This document shows positions 36,725 through 47,575 of a stretch of 64,000 bases of DNA, one piece after another; within the stretch, counting starts at the first letter, position 1, and each line of letters begins with the position of its first letter. The notes under the pieces were generated by a model. It saw only the letters and a program-made list of their open reading frames with translations. It did no database searches and had not been told where the DNA came from. The DNA is taken from the NCBI RefSeq assembly GCF_964355755.1, contig NC_092676.1, forward strand, positions 8,536,288-8,600,287, in the 5' to 3' direction. A program made the position numbers and the translations under genes. The stretch is from Antedon mediterranea (taxonomy: Eukaryota > Echinodermata > Crinoidea > Comatulida > Antedonidae).

Positions 36725-37128
36725 TTAACTGGAAACTGAGGAAATTCGGATTAGGCCCTCCACGGACCCACGGCAGCCAGCTGTGCAGCGCCTACCAGAT
36801 CAGCACACCAGGAGATGATCCCCTACTCTTTTCGAATAGCGTGCACTGTTAAGTACACGGGACCAACGGCTTTACATCCCATCCGAAGGACGAGGCAATG
36901 AGAGTAAAGCATCTTGCCTAAGGATGCAATTAGTATGGTACAGATAACCTCGAACCCATGCCTATCACATGCTAGTCCGATATTACCCTTACACCATCAC
37001 TCTCTGGTGTATATACAGCACCCGCCGCTATTTCTAGACGGTCTCCCATCCAGAACGAAACCGGGCCCAACATTGCTTAACCTTGGTGATCTGACGAGAA
37101 CCGGTGTTTCAACACAGTATGGCCGTAT
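36725..37128 (-). mobile_element. 5S rRNA-tRNA chimeric SINE, long copy
   Basis: On the minus strand, 37128-37013 reads as a nearly complete 5S rRNA: TACGGCCATACTGTGTTGAA, GGTTCTCGTCAGATCACC, TTAAGCAATGTTGGGCCCGG, GGATGGGAGACC, GGGTGCTGTA. This includes the box A/IE/box C internal promoter. A tRNA-like unit follows: A box TGGTGTAAGGG, and a B box GGGTTCGAGGTT at 36957-36946. A body (CTCATTGCCTCGTCCTTCGG, GGTCCCGTGTACTTAACAGT) and a 3' end CAGTTAAACTTGAGGACTAG complete it. 5S-headed SINEs (SINE3) and 5S-tRNA chimeras (AmnSINE1) are known from vertebrates. It is a mobile element, not a 5S gene. Confidence 0.9.
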
Positions 37129-37691
37129 AAAATTTGTCACACTTCAAATACAAATAATACTAGTAAGCAGGTATCAGAGAAATAATAAATGTGGTAATCA
37201 AATTAATTATAAATAAAGATACTTGTACTTGCTAATCAGAGAAGTGTGAAAGGAGGTCAGTTTTAACAACTTTAAGCTTGACCCCTGTAAAACTTTAGGA
37301 TATGGTACATAACACTACTGTGTACTTCAGTTGTACAGTATAGTATGGATTTAATTTTGTCTTTGTATTTTGCAGAACAGATAAAATATGCATACCAATA
37401 TTTTCTAAACTAGGAATGTACCTGCAATTTGTAATTATCTATAGTATAACTTCATCCTACAGAAAAAAACGTGTTAATTTTAATGTAGTATAGCTTTCGT
37501 TCAAACACGAATGTATCTCATTAATCGCATAAAATTGCATTACATGTATGATTTATCAGTTCACGTTTTAAAATACGTGCTGTGCAATTCTACATTTACA
37601 CCTTTTCAGCTAATGCATGCTTATTTGCTTTTTTTTAAGAAGCCATAGAATTACAAGGTATAATTTTAATAGAGAAACATAGTTATTATCA

Positions 37692-37710
37692 GGGAGTTGT
37701 AACAACTCCC
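37692..37710. other. Small palindrome in intron 2
   Basis: GGGAGTTGTAACAACTCCC is a perfect interrupted palindrome, flanked by TTATTATC and TTGTTATTATC. Origin unknown; it may be a transposon footprint or chance. Confidence 0.4.
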
Positions 37711-38149
37711 TTGTTATTATCAACCGATATCTGAGTTTAATATAAAGTTCAAATTAGAAGTTAGTATAGGCCTATGTCCTTATTCTTTGCTGTATACTAA
37801 AAGCTTTTCTGTTAAATGTTTTCACTGTTTTTTTCTGTAATCCAGTAATATTATGGATTCATAATATTCAAACATTATTTTACAGTAATGCAGTAAGTTA
37901 CAGTATACTCCAAATAAAGAGCCAAATTCTATGGCTTAACAAAAATGTGTTCTGTCCCTATTTGGAGTTACACCCATTATTTTAACAGTACAATTTGTTT
38001 TGTAAAACTAGAAAAGTCCACGGTTGTTAACCACCTCAATCTTTATTTTAACGTTTAAGGATATACTACAGTATAGTAGGCCCTATCATGAATTCCATTC
38101 ATTTTGTTACCCCATATGTACAGATAAGGCAATAGCAAAAATGTGTGTA

Positions 38150-38245
38150 AAGCTCTGTCTACACTATCAAACTAGGTTGACAAAAAAAAGGTGATGTACA
38201 TCACATTTTTTTGTCGCATAAAATTTGATAGTGTAGACAGAGCCT
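38150..38245. mobile_element. TA-flanked MITE, family B copy 2
   Basis: Left AAGCTCTGTCTACACTATCA and right TGATAGTGTAGACAGAGCCT are near-perfect inverted repeats. TA duplications sit at 38148-38149 and 38246-38247. At 96 bp it is nearly all terminal repeat, a minimal form of the family. Confidence 0.88.
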
Positions 38246-39642
38246 TACAAACAAACATACAAATAATCTCTTTTATAATTTACAGTAGATTTACACTGGA
38301 AAAATATCAATTGATAACTGTCAACAATTTTTGATGGCGATTGATGAGTTTGTGATGTATTCACCTGGCCTTCTAGCCTTGCCTTCTAGCCTTGCCTTTA
38401 ACATGTTATTATAGTGGAATGTATATATTTCATGTGTAGATTTCACAATAATACCTCATGGATTTGATTAGGTACTGATACGTGCATTGTAAAATGTAAC
38501 ATAATGCATCAATGATCAATTGGTTTTCTTCTGTAGTCAACGTGCAAAATCTTGCTTTGTTTATACAATTATGTAAAAATATTAGGCTAATGTAAACTAG
38601 TAATATTTAGGTTAAAGAATTATGAATTTGTTAGATGGCAGTGAATAAACATTTTCAGGTACATACAGTATGTAAGACTTAGAGGTTGTAAACTTTCAGT
38701 CCTTTTCGGTTGGTTCCTATCTCTTTAAATTACTTTATTTGTACAGTGCAGTTGCCATATTATTTATTTTATGATGAAAGGTATATTGAAAGGCAAGTTG
38801 AGTAAGAATAGAATATATATTTGATTCTTTCTCAACTTGCTATGATTAATTTCAGTAGTCTTGATATTTTTTGTAGAAAATACCAGGAGTTGTTTACGTG
38901 CTGATCAGCACGATCATGACTCGAGTCATTTCAGATTCACCATTGATAAACTTGCAGGCTTCATTCATTTCACTAGTATCGTCAGTCTTTTAGACAGGTT
39001 TCATTATTAGTTCAATATCCCTTGCCAGAGACAGATCCAGAATTTTAAAAATACTTAGGGACAATGAAATAAGATTTTTTGTTTTTATAACTTCTCCGAA
39101 TATATTTCCCGCTTTGAATCTGCCCCTTCCAGGCGTTTGAAACTAACTGTAGCTGGAAGCAAAGCTGACTTAGCATTAATACTAGCCTTCATTCAGTACA
39201 TTATCACGAGGCTTTTATCGCTTGGCCACTAATCTGACAAAGATGAGTAAAGTAGCGATGGCCTTGAAACCCCTAGATAACTATTGTCAGTGTCGTGTGC
39301 CATAATTTTAATGGCATTGTGCTAATAACAATTCTGGTGATATTATCAGTAGTTTGTTTTTCCAGAGGATTCAGTCGCTATACATTATTAAAATATGAAC
39401 TATTGCTTTTTACAGTCATGGTATTAAAGGATTTATTTAAAAATTTGAAACTATCTTTGTTCTTTCTCGTTTTAATTACGACATTTTTTTTGTATTTCAA
39501 AAATTATTGGAAAAACATGTACAGTATGTCTTTATATTATTCGAAGGAGCAATGGTTTATTGTCCCTATTCTTTTTATCTTAATATTGCTGAAATTGAGT
39601 TGTTGTACGTGTCATGTAGACAAAGTGATATGTTACAATCTA

Positions 39643-39809
39643 AAGCTCTATCTATACTATCAAACTTTATGTGACAAAACATTATGATATACCTATATAA
39701 ATGGATATGGTGATGAAATATCACTACCATACTTAAGCATATCACTACCATACTTGGTCACATCACTTTTTTTCTCTAACTCGTTTAAATAATAGTCTAG
39801 ACAGAGCCT
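39643..39809. mobile_element. TA-flanked MITE, family B copy 3
   Basis: Left AAGCTCTATCTATACTATCA and right AATAGTCTAGACAGAGCCT are inverted repeats. TA duplications are at 39641-39642 and 39810-39811. Internal ATATCACTACCATACTT occurs twice, the reverse complement of the ATATGGTAGTGA motif in copy 1. Confidence 0.88.
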
Positions 39810-40477
39810 TACAGTATTTATTCTTTGCTAAAAAGGAGGTTGTGAAACCACAGTTATAATTGGAATGATTTTCTAACATATGTCAGCAAAAACTTGTCTT
39901 TTATCATGTATAATATGACAACATTAAAAAAACAGATTTTCATTTATTTTTGTTAAATATTTATTTATTTTTTTCCATCATATTTGTTGTGATTTTCCAA
40001 TTTATTACTTATTTACAAAGACATATATACAATTAACATTTGTGAAGAAACAAGGTTTTGAAGAAAAGCGATTTTTAACATAAAAGTAAGACAGTATCTA
40101 CCACAACAGTAATATTTTTCACGCTGCTGCTCTAGCCCGCTACGTCACACGAGATGACTCATTAATTAGATGAAATCAAGCAGCAGTTATAGTACTACAC
40201 TTTGACATTTTTGTTAAAATGGAAACTCCACTATAATTTATAGGTAGCAGCTGCATTTCTGGTATTTATCCCATGTCCCATGATAATACTGTATTTCGCT
40301 GTCAGATAATCATTGAATTATTATCAAAACAGTCCATGAATGTTTTTGTTTGTAATATGATACTTCACACTTGAAGTAACGCATAATGAAGTAAGCAGTT
40401 AGCAATAAAATAAACTAAATTGAGTTTCATATCAAAGTTATTCACTTCTGTAACAAAATTCACATTATAGAAAGAGA

Positions 40478-40652
40478 AAAGAAACGTTTAATTATAACTC
40501 AAAAACCACATTGTCTGACAGACAATTGAAGTATTTTTTGCTTTTAATTACATTTTTTCAGGTAAAATAACTATTATGTGACAATAAAATGACACATTCA
40601 AAAACAAATTTGAAATAAAAAATATTTTTCAGAGGGACAATATATCTTTAAA
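40478..40652 (+). mobile_element. MITE family A copy 5 (right half)
   Basis: The right part of the family: AACTCAAAAACCACATTG, TTACATTTTTTCAGGTAAA, ending GAGGGACAATATATCTTTAAA. The left half is missing. Confidence 0.72.
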
Positions 40653-41684
40653 ACCGTTACGTCAATAAGCGAGCAGCGTTTTTTGTAAGAAATATTTCTT
40701 GTTTATACATGCTCTCTGTAGGCATCACCACAAAACATGGTTATATTCAACATGTCTGAGTTGAAGTTTAATTGGTTAATGGATAAAATATATAAAAGAT
40801 GAAACTCAATCAAAATTCAATATAAATAAGGAAGTGGAAATTGATGAAAGTAGAGACAAACTATTGAATTGGATTGTAGAAATGTTTGTATATGAAATAA
40901 ATATTCAAGATCTTCAAAAAATAGTATGAAATAAAAGATGTATTTATAGATTGCTTTCCACTTATTGCTTATCCAAAAGATATAGAGTTAATCCTGCAAT
41001 GCATATCTGTGGCAGGGAAATTACTTCTTTCAGTTTCCACTTACTGTACCTCATGTACAGTACCTGTATATGCATGCAAATAGTCACTGATTGATTTTAA
41101 TTGATTATACCCTGGTAACAAATAATTAAACGTGTATATTTTGTATTAAAATAAAAGTGAAAAGAAAAGGTGGTGGTAAGTTGGTATGCACACACTAGCG
41201 AGCAAGGTGATGGACTTTCCCATTGTCTGGTAGGAGAGTTCCACTAGAAATTCCTATCAAATTTGTCCCTCACTTTGTGGTGAAGACTGATATTGGTTTA
41301 TCCATGTGTAAATGGCACTCGTAGTTGGTTCATATAGTATCTTGATTGTACTGTATGTATAAACATATTGTATATAAACTATGATTTATGATATATTATC
41401 AATGTTATACAGTAGTACTACTATACAGTTTAAGTATCTAAAAAAAATGTGAAAATTCAGATGTGAAGTAAATGGAATTCAAGCCATTCATTTGGGATTG
41501 AATTGTTATTGTAATATCATCATGTGCTGTAATAACACTAATTCATTACTTTTAATGTATTTGTGTATTAGACAAAGACATTGACTTATTGAAAATATTC
41601 AGTTGTATTGTAACTGGGAAATGAAATTGGGATTTAGCAGTTTTAATGACAACGTCCACCTGATTCTCTACAGGCCTATACATC

Positions 41685-42121
41685 TGTAGCAGACCTACCA
41701 CATAGCTTTTAAACAATTCAACATTTACTTTTAATTTGATTATTTATACATCCTCTATATATCTCTTTATTTAACCTCACATTGACAGGTTACCTTCCTG
41801 TTACCTTCACTTTTCTAACTAATGGATTTTAAGAATGTTAATGACTCTAACAGAAAACCACATTAATTCTCTTAATCCTAATTGGTCAGATGAGATGGGC
41901 CAAGCCCAATATTACCATGCACTGACCACATTATTAACACACTCTTTTCTCAACCAGCATCTTAGCTACACCGTTTATTGCTCTGTCTTATCAAACATTG
42001 TATATTGTATATTTTATCTATTTATTGAGAATCCTCACTTGATTCACTTGGAATAAATTGCATAGTTTACTGTATACATTTAGTAGTTGTTTTATTTTAC
42101 CGTTGCGCCGACAATTACTAA
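41685..42121 (+). repeat. 5' LTR (437 bp)
   Basis: Starts TGTAGCAGACCTACC, ends GCCGACAATTACTAA. It contains a TATATA string (about 41755-41762) and AATAAA at 42052-42057, candidate promoter and polyadenylation signals. It has 19 bases (GACAGGTTACCTTCCTGTT) not present in the 3' LTR; the repeated TTACCTT suggests deletion from the 3' copy. Otherwise only C/T at the AGACCTAC/AGACCTAT position differs. The 73-codon frame inside both LTRs is not a gene. Confidence 0.94.
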
Positions 42122-42123
42122 AG

Positions 42124-42137
42124 TGGTGACCCTCGAC
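42124..42137 (+). promoter_or_regulatory. Primer binding site, tRNA-Trp-like
   Basis: TGGTGACCCTCGAC lies two bases after the 5' LTR. The complement of the tRNA-Trp 3' end is TGGTGACCCCGACG, so the match is 9 bases, then one substituted or extra T, then CGAC. It would prime minus-strand cDNA synthesis. Confidence 0.75.
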
Positions 42138-42162
42138 TATCTTATACCGAATTTAACTTAAA

Positions 42163-43095
42163 ATGGAAGGACAACAGCAACAACGACAGCTACCGCAACC
42201 TCCAGCACAACCCCAGCACCAGGAACAACCTGTGGTGCCCGCTCCTGACGCAGCAACCGTCAACAGGCCAATTTCTTCGGTAGCGTTGAAACTGCCTCCA
42301 TACTGGCCCAATGATCCGATATTGTGGTTCACCCAAGTGGAAGCACAGTTCACAACGCGTGGGATTACAGTAGATGCTACAAAATACGCTTACTTAGTCG
42401 GATCATTGCAACCTGAAATTGCGCAGGAAGTTCGGGATCTACTTCTCAACCCGCCTACTGATAACAGGTATGTGAACTTGAAAGATACCTTAATACGTCG
42501 GACAACGGACTCCGACCAACAGCGCCTCCGCCAACTCCTGACGGCCGAGGAGTTGGGGGATAGGAAACCGTCGCAATTATACCGACGGATGTTACAACTC
42601 TTAGGCGACAGGCCACTTGAATCTTCAATTATGAAACAACTATTCTTAAGTCGCCTCCCAACTAATGTACACCTTATTCTAGCTTCAACCAAGGATGAGT
42701 TGGACCTGGGAAGCTTGACATCATTGGCTGACAAAATTATTGAAGTATCTGTAACTGCAACTGCGCCAACAAGTGTATCGGCAGTACACACGGACAATAC
42801 ACCCTCCTTGTCTGCGACCCTTGAAAACCTGCAAAAACAGATTCAACAACTGTCAACGCAAGTTAATTCCTTGCAATCTGACCGACGGCACAACAGATAT
42901 CAAAGTCGCAGCACAAGTCGACATCGAAATCGATCGAGTGGTAGGCATTCATCTCCTGCTCAACCTAACAGTACCAATCGCTCAGCTCAACATTCAAACA
43001 ACACTCCTCAACTCTGTTGGTACCATGAAAAATTTGGAGTAAATGCTCGAAAATGCAATCCGCCGTGTTCGGAAAACTCCAACGCCGACAACTAA
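42163..43095 (+). CDS. gag: Retrotransposon Gag protein
   Basis: 310 residues from the ATG at 42163 (context AAAATGG), the first ATG after the primer site. It forms the particle that packages element RNA. The N-terminus is Gln/Pro-rich (residues 2-30). The central part has the retrotransposon capsid-like stretch [18 protein letters not shown] (about 45-65) and [13 protein letters not shown] (about 127-140). The C-terminal region is Arg/Ser-rich, followed by the zinc-binding-like motif Cys285-x2-His288-x9-Cys298-x3-Cys302. This CHCC order is typical of CsRn1-type Gag and differs from the usual CCHC knuckle. It overlaps the start of pol by 43 bases in another frame. Confidence 0.92.
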   Translation: MEGQQQQRQLPQPPAQPQHQEQPVVPAPDAATVNRPISSVALKLPPYWPNDPILWFTQVEAQFTTRGITVDATKYAYLVGSLQPEIAQEVRDLLLNPPTDNRYVNLKDTLIRRTTDSDQQRLRQLLTAEELGDRKPSQLYRRMLQLLGDRPLESSIMKQLFLSRLPTNVHLILASTKDELDLGSLTSLADKIIEVSVTATAPTSVSAVHTDNTPSLSATLENLQKQIQQLSTQVNSLQSDRRHNRYQSRSTSRHRNRSSGRHSSPAQPNSTNRSAQHSNNTPQLCWYHEKFGVNARKCNPPCSENSNADN

Positions 43096-46000
43096 ATGCG
43101 ACGAATGTTGCTGGCCGTCAAATCGTAAGTCGCCTTTTCTTTATTGTTAATCAATTATCCAAACAACGTTTCCTCATAGACACTGGGGCAGAAGTTAGCG
43201 TTGTTCCACCTACTCACCATGAGCGTCTACATAGGCGACAAGAGTCTACTTTGACTGCCGCAAATAATACATCTATCAACACTTATGGACATCGCTCTGT
43301 AACCTTAGACTTAGGTTTGAGACGAACATCTCAATGGTTATTTGTTGTCGCAGACGTCACACACCCCATCATAGGGGCTGATTTTTTAAGACATTTTGGA
43401 CTGTTAGTCGATATGAATAATCGACGACTCATTGACACTACCACCAACCTGAGTATTCAAGGTGTCGCCTCCAAAACTTCGCCTCTCGGTCTTATATTTA
43501 CCACCCTTGAGGCTAAGTCCAATTGGGACTACATTCTTACAAAATTCCCAAACATTACACGCCCTTGTTATCAGGAAGCGTCGCTAAAACACGATGTGAC
43601 ACATCATATTCAGACCCATGGTCCACCAATTTCGTCACATCCTCGACGGCTCGCACATGACCGCTGCAAAACAGCCAGACATGAATTTGAACACATGATG
43701 CAGCTTGGAATTATACGCCCCTCTAAAAGTAACTGGGCATCACCTTTACATATGGTGCCTAAGAAAACTCCTGGGGATTGGCGTCCCTGTGGGGATTATC
43801 GAGCATTGAACAATGCTACTGTTGCAGATCGGTATCCTATCCCGTACATGCACGATTTTACAGCATCTCTGCACGGATCCACTATATTTTCTAAGATTGA
43901 TCTCGTCCGAGCTTACCATCAGATACCAGTTGAACCTGCTGATGTTCATAAAACAGCAATTACTACACCATTTGGACTTTTTGAATTTGTTAGAATGCCA
44001 TTTGGCCTCCGCAATGCCGCTCAAACTTTTCAACGTTTTATTGATCAGGTAACGCGTGGATTGGATTTTTGCTACGCTTATATCGACGACCTGCTTGTTG
44101 CAAGTTCCAACGCCGAGGAACACGAAACTCATCTTCATCAACTATTCACACGTCTTAATGAGTATGGCGTTGTTCTCAACCCAGCGAAATGCCAATTTGG
44201 AGTTTCGTCACTCGAGTTTCTTGGACATCATGTTGATTCGCAAGGTGTCCGACCACTTCAAGTAAAGGTCGAAGCGATACAAAACTTTCCACAACCAACT
44301 TCTTTACGCAAACTACGTGAATTCCTTGGACTTATTAACTTTTATAGGCGATTTATACCGCAGTGTGCCCAGATTTTACAACCTGTCACAGCTCTACTTG
44401 TTGGGGCAGGTAAGAAACAGGATCTGGTATGGACTGACGCAGCTTTATTGGGATTTAATAATATTAAAGTCGCCCTCGCAAGTGCTACACTTCTCACCCA
44501 TCCGCAGCCAGATGCACCTTTAAGTATCATGGTTGACGCTTCGGATGTGGCCATAGGCGGTATACTACAACAATGCATTGACAACAATTGGCAACCTATT
44601 TCATTTTTCTCACAGAAGTTGAAACCAGCGCAGAGGCGATACAGCACATTTGGTCGTGAACTTTTGGCAGCATACCTTTCAGTTAAACATTTTCGTCATT
44701 CACTTGAAGGACGCTCATTTCATATTTTTACTGACCATAAGCCACTTGTGTATGCTTTACTCGCCAAACCAGATCGTCACTCGCCACGCGAAATCCGTCA
44801 TCTCGATTTCATATCTCAATTCACAACGGACATACGCCATGTGAGTGGAAAAGCTAATGCAGCAGCTGATGCATTGTCGCGAATCGAACTTAATACTTTC
44901 AGTCACAACACAACTAACATTGTTGATTTTAGTCTTATTGCTGCTGCACAAAAGAATGACGATGAATTGCACAAGCTACTTGAATCACCGTTTTCACTAC
45001 AATTTCAAAACTTTCCAATTCCAACTTCTGACTCTACAATTCTTTGTGATATTTCCAAAGGCAATCCACGTCCATATATCCCACAAGAATTCAGACGCAT
45101 AATATTTGACACTCTACATTCGCTATCACATCCTGGTATACGAGCAACACAACGTTTAATTACTGACCGTTTCGTATGGCCAGCAATCAATCGTGATGTA
45201 CGACGATGGTCTCAAACATGCATTCAATGTCAACGTTCCAAAGTACACCGGCACACCGTTTCGCCACTGTCTACTTTTTCTACACCTGACGCCCGTTTTG
45301 ACCATGTACATATAGATATTGTTGGACCTCTCCCTCCGTCAAATGGTTTTTCTTATTTACTCACTTTTATCGATCGTTTTACTCGATGGCCCGAAGCCGT
45401 ACCTATTCCGGATATCACAGCCGATACTGTCGCACACGCATTTGTCAATCGATGGATCGCTTCATTCGGAATACCTTCAACCATTACAACAGATCGAGGA
45501 AGACAATTTGAATCTGCATTATTTCATTCACTCGCCAACTTACTAGGAACTAAGCACATTCATACAACTGCCTACCATCCTATTGCGAACGGACTTGTAG
45601 AACGTTTTCATCGACATTTGAAGGGTTCTCTCAAAGCACATAATGATCACACTAAATGGACAGAACATTTACCTATAGTACTTTTAGGCATTCGTACAGC
45701 CCTTAAGGCTGATCTAGGTCATAGTGCAGCTGAACTTGTTTATGGCACTACTTTAAGATTACCTGGACAATTCTTTAATTCAAACTCTGAACATTGTGAT
45801 TATTCTAATTATATTGATAGATTGCGTGATAATATGAGTAAACTACGTCCCACACCTACCCGCACCAACTCTAACCGTAAATCCTATATCAATCAAGAAA
45901 TATTTAATTGTACCCATGTTTTTGTGCGAAGGGACTCTGTTCGAAAACCCTTACAACGTCCATATGATGGTCCATTTAAGGTATTAAGTCGAACAGACAA

Positions 46001-46238
46001 ACACTTTGTTCTCGATCTAAATGGTCGACAGGACACAGTCAGTATTGATCGCTTAAAGGTAGCTCATTTGGATACTGATATATTTAAAAGCCAAGAGCAA
46101 ACCCTCACTCCCAAGCTACAAGCATCACCCCTAGTCAAACCAACCAACCCGTCACCCATTTTGGCAACCCCTCCCCGTACTACTCGTTCTGGTAGACATG
46201 TTCATTTCCCTCAACGTTTTGTCTCGTTCTATCATTAA
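43053..46238 (+). CDS. pol: Retrotransposon Pol polyprotein (PR-RT-RH-IN)
   Basis: 1061 residues, uninterrupted. The aspartic protease motif [11 protein letters not shown] is at 43-53. The reverse transcriptase spans about 225-400, with [15 protein letters not shown] and the catalytic YIDD at 343-346. RNase H follows from about 490 (MVDASD, then FTDHKPL). The integrase zinc domain HHCC is about 689-730 (ending CIQCQRSK). The catalytic D755, D814 and E850 give the D,D-35-E spacing ([24 protein letters not shown]). A basic C-terminal tail follows. Pol lies in the -1 frame relative to gag and overlaps it. I saw no canonical X-XXY-YYZ slippery site in the overlap, so expression could use an atypical shift or initiation at the ATG at 43053. 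All key catalytic residues are present. Confidence 0.95.
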   Translation: MQSAVFGKLQRRQLNATNVAGRQIVSRLFFIVNQLSKQRFLIDTGAEVSVVPPTHHERLHRRQESTLTAANNTSINTYGHRSVTLDLGLRRTSQWLFVVADVTHPIIGADFLRHFGLLVDMNNRRLIDTTTNLSIQGVASKTSPLGLIFTTLEAKSNWDYILTKFPNITRPCYQEASLKHDVTHHIQTHGPPISSHPRRLAHDRCKTARHEFEHMMQLGIIRPSKSNWASPLHMVPKKTPGDWRPCGDYRALNNATVADRYPIPYMHDFTASLHGSTIFSKIDLVRAYHQIPVEPADVHKTAITTPFGLFEFVRMPFGLRNAAQTFQRFIDQVTRGLDFCYAYIDDLLVASSNAEEHETHLHQLFTRLNEYGVVLNPAKCQFGVSSLEFLGHHVDSQGVRPLQVKVEAIQNFPQPTSLRKLREFLGLINFYRRFIPQCAQILQPVTALLVGAGKKQDLVWTDAALLGFNNIKVALASATLLTHPQPDAPLSIMVDASDVAIGGILQQCIDNNWQPISFFSQKLKPAQRRYSTFGRELLAAYLSVKHFRHSLEGRSFHIFTDHKPLVYALLAKPDRHSPREIRHLDFISQFTTDIRHVSGKANAAADALSRIELNTFSHNTTNIVDFSLIAAAQKNDDELHKLLESPFSLQFQNFPIPTSDSTILCDISKGNPRPYIPQEFRRIIFDTLHSLSHPGIRATQRLITDRFVWPAINRDVRRWSQTCIQCQRSKVHRHTVSPLSTFSTPDARFDHVHIDIVGPLPPSNGFSYLLTFIDRFTRWPEAVPIPDITADTVAHAFVNRWIASFGIPSTITTDRGRQFESALFHSLANLLGTKHIHTTAYHPIANGLVERFHRHLKGSLKAHNDHTKWTEHLPIVLLGIRTALKADLGHSAAELVYGTTLRLPGQFFNSNSEHCDYSNYIDRLRDNMSKLRPTPTRTNSNRKSYINQEIFNCTHVFVRRDSVRKPLQRPYDGPFKVLSRTDKHFVLDLNGRQDTVSIDRLKVAHLDTDIFKSQEQTLTPKLQASPLVKPTNPSPILATPPRTTRSGRHVHFPQRFVSFYH

Positions 46239-46247
46239 TTCTTTCAC

Positions 46248-46261
46248 TGGAAGGGGGCTCC
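46248..46261 (+). promoter_or_regulatory. Polypurine tract
   Basis: GGAAGGGGGCTCC lies directly before the 3' LTR. The purine run AAGGGGG is the probable plus-strand primer. The CTCC between it and the LTR is slightly unusual, so the exact priming end is uncertain. Confidence 0.65.
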
Positions 46262-46679
46262 TGTAGCAGACCTATCACATAGCTTTTAAACAATTCAACA
46301 TTTACTTTTAATTTGATTATTTATACATCCTCTATATATCTCTTTATTTAACCTCACATTACCTTCACTTTTCTAACTAATGGATTTTAAGAATGTTAAT
46401 GACTCTAACAGAAAACCACATTAATTCTCTTAATCCTAATTGGTCAGATGAGATGGGCCAAGCCCAATATTACCATGCACTGACCACATTATTAACACAC
46501 TCTTTTCTCAACCAGCATCTTAGCTACACCGTTTATTGCTCTGTCTTATCAAACATTGTATATTGTATATTTTATCTATTTATTGAGAATCCTCACTTGA
46601 TTCACTTGGAATAAATTGCATAGTTTACTGTATACATTTAGTAGTTGTTTTATTTTACCGTTGCGCCGACAATTACTAA
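46262..46679 (+). repeat. 3' LTR (418 bp)
   Basis: Same sequence as the 5' LTR, except for one substitution near the start and the 19-base deletion after CCTCACATT. AATAAA lies at 46610-46615. The right flank is the ACATC target duplication. Confidence 0.94.
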
Positions 46680-46828
46680 ACATCTATATATGACATTAGA
46701 TACCTAGTATCATGCAAATTCATACATGATACAGTGTATCACATCAATTTTGGTTTATGCTAAGATTATATGGTCCATGTGGATTATGCCTATGATACAG
46801 GCCTCACATGTATACTGATACTGTATTA

Positions 46829-47221
46829 CCGTAAATCTTCTAATTGTAACCCTGGGTTATTATTCTTTGATTGTTTTTTTAGGGAGGGTTACTATTAGAA
46901 GGGGGTTACTGTTAGAGTAGTGGGTTACTAATAGGCCTACTAATTTTAAAATACATAGTAACCCACCCCAACTTTTCTGGTCAGCAAATAATAAAACAGT
47001 ACGAATAAACAAATTTCGTTGAAGTCTAACTTTATTTTATAAACTCAAAAACACTCAATCCTTCCCTACTCCTAAGATCAACATGCATTATCTCCTCATT
47101 CTCAAAATATGGCTGCATCATTTTTAGTGGGTTATTATTATAGATTGACTTATAAGGTGGGTTACTATTAGAAATGGGGTTACTATTAGAGTGTGGGTTA
47201 ATACTATTTGAAGATTTACGA
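46829..47221. mobile_element. 393-bp MITE with CCGTAAATCTTC ends
   Basis: The left end CCGTAAATCTTCTAATTGTA and right end ATTTGAAGATTTACGA are inverted repeats, flanked by TA on both sides (46827-46828, 47222-47223). The interior repeats GGGTTACTATTAGA several times (46887, 47160, 47178) and its complement AGTAACCCACC once. Tc1/mariner-like TA insertion is inferred. It sits about 150 bases right of the retrotransposon. Confidence 0.8.
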
Positions 47222-47414
47222 TACAGGATTTGCTTATATTGAATGTTGATGAGTGATACTGAAGGTGTTACAGATACATTACCGAGAATCGGCTATTATA
47301 TCTTGGCACTTAATTTTTAAAATAATTTTTAGCACAAAATTACACACTGGTTCCTACTTGTTGCTGTGTAGTACCTAGAGTAGTTATTGTGTGTATGTAC
47401 TTTGGGATTGAGTA

Positions 47415-47575
47415 GCTTTACATTATGTCCCATCTGAAAAACAACGCAATGAGAGCAGGGAGCTGTAAACATCTTCCTGATGAGAGTAAAGCAAAATGAT
47501 TAAAACAGGTATCAAAGTCATGCATTCTCGAATCCAATTCCAATTTCTAACCATTATGCCGTCATAGCTCTTTAT
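47415..47575 (-). mobile_element. Decayed SINE fragment
   Basis: Plus-strand phrases GTCCCATCTGAAAAACAACG, CAATGAGAGCAGG and GATGAGAGTAAAGCA, then TTCTCGAATCCAATTCC and CCATTATGCCGTC, resemble the body and tRNA-like head of the minus-strand SINE at 36725-37128. It is heavily mutated. Confidence 0.5.

Larger units (their letters stand above)
41685..46679 (+). mobile_element. Complete Ty3/gypsy LTR retrotransposon, CsRn1 type (4995 bp)
   Basis: Two LTRs frame gag and pol. A perfect 5-bp duplication ACATC flanks the element (41680-41684, 46680-46684). After the 5' LTR the primer site TGGTGACCC-TCGAC matches the 3' end of tRNA-Trp with one difference. The Gag zinc motif is CHCC, and pol runs protease, reverse transcriptase, RNase H, integrase. 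The tRNA-Trp primer and CHCC Gag motif are known marks of the CsRn1 clade (CsRn1, Kabuki, Boudicca). There is no envelope frame. Both frames are open and the LTRs differ by one substitution and one 19-bp indel, so the insertion is young. It sits in sense orientation in intron 2 of the mosaic gene. Confidence 0.96.

Noticed and set aside
37013-37128. 5S rRNA gene candidate on the minus strand
   Set aside because: Several substitutions, no T-run terminator directly after the 5S part, and a second dispersed copy with the same downstream body indicate a SINE head.
39295-39687. 130-codon hydrophobic frame
   Set aside because: AT-rich codons give Leu/Phe/Ile by chance. There is no splice site or domain, and it runs into a MITE at its 3' end.
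41835-42056. 73-codon frame, also at 46393-46614
   Set aside because: It lies wholly inside both LTRs and has no protein resemblance; it is identical twice only because the LTRs are.
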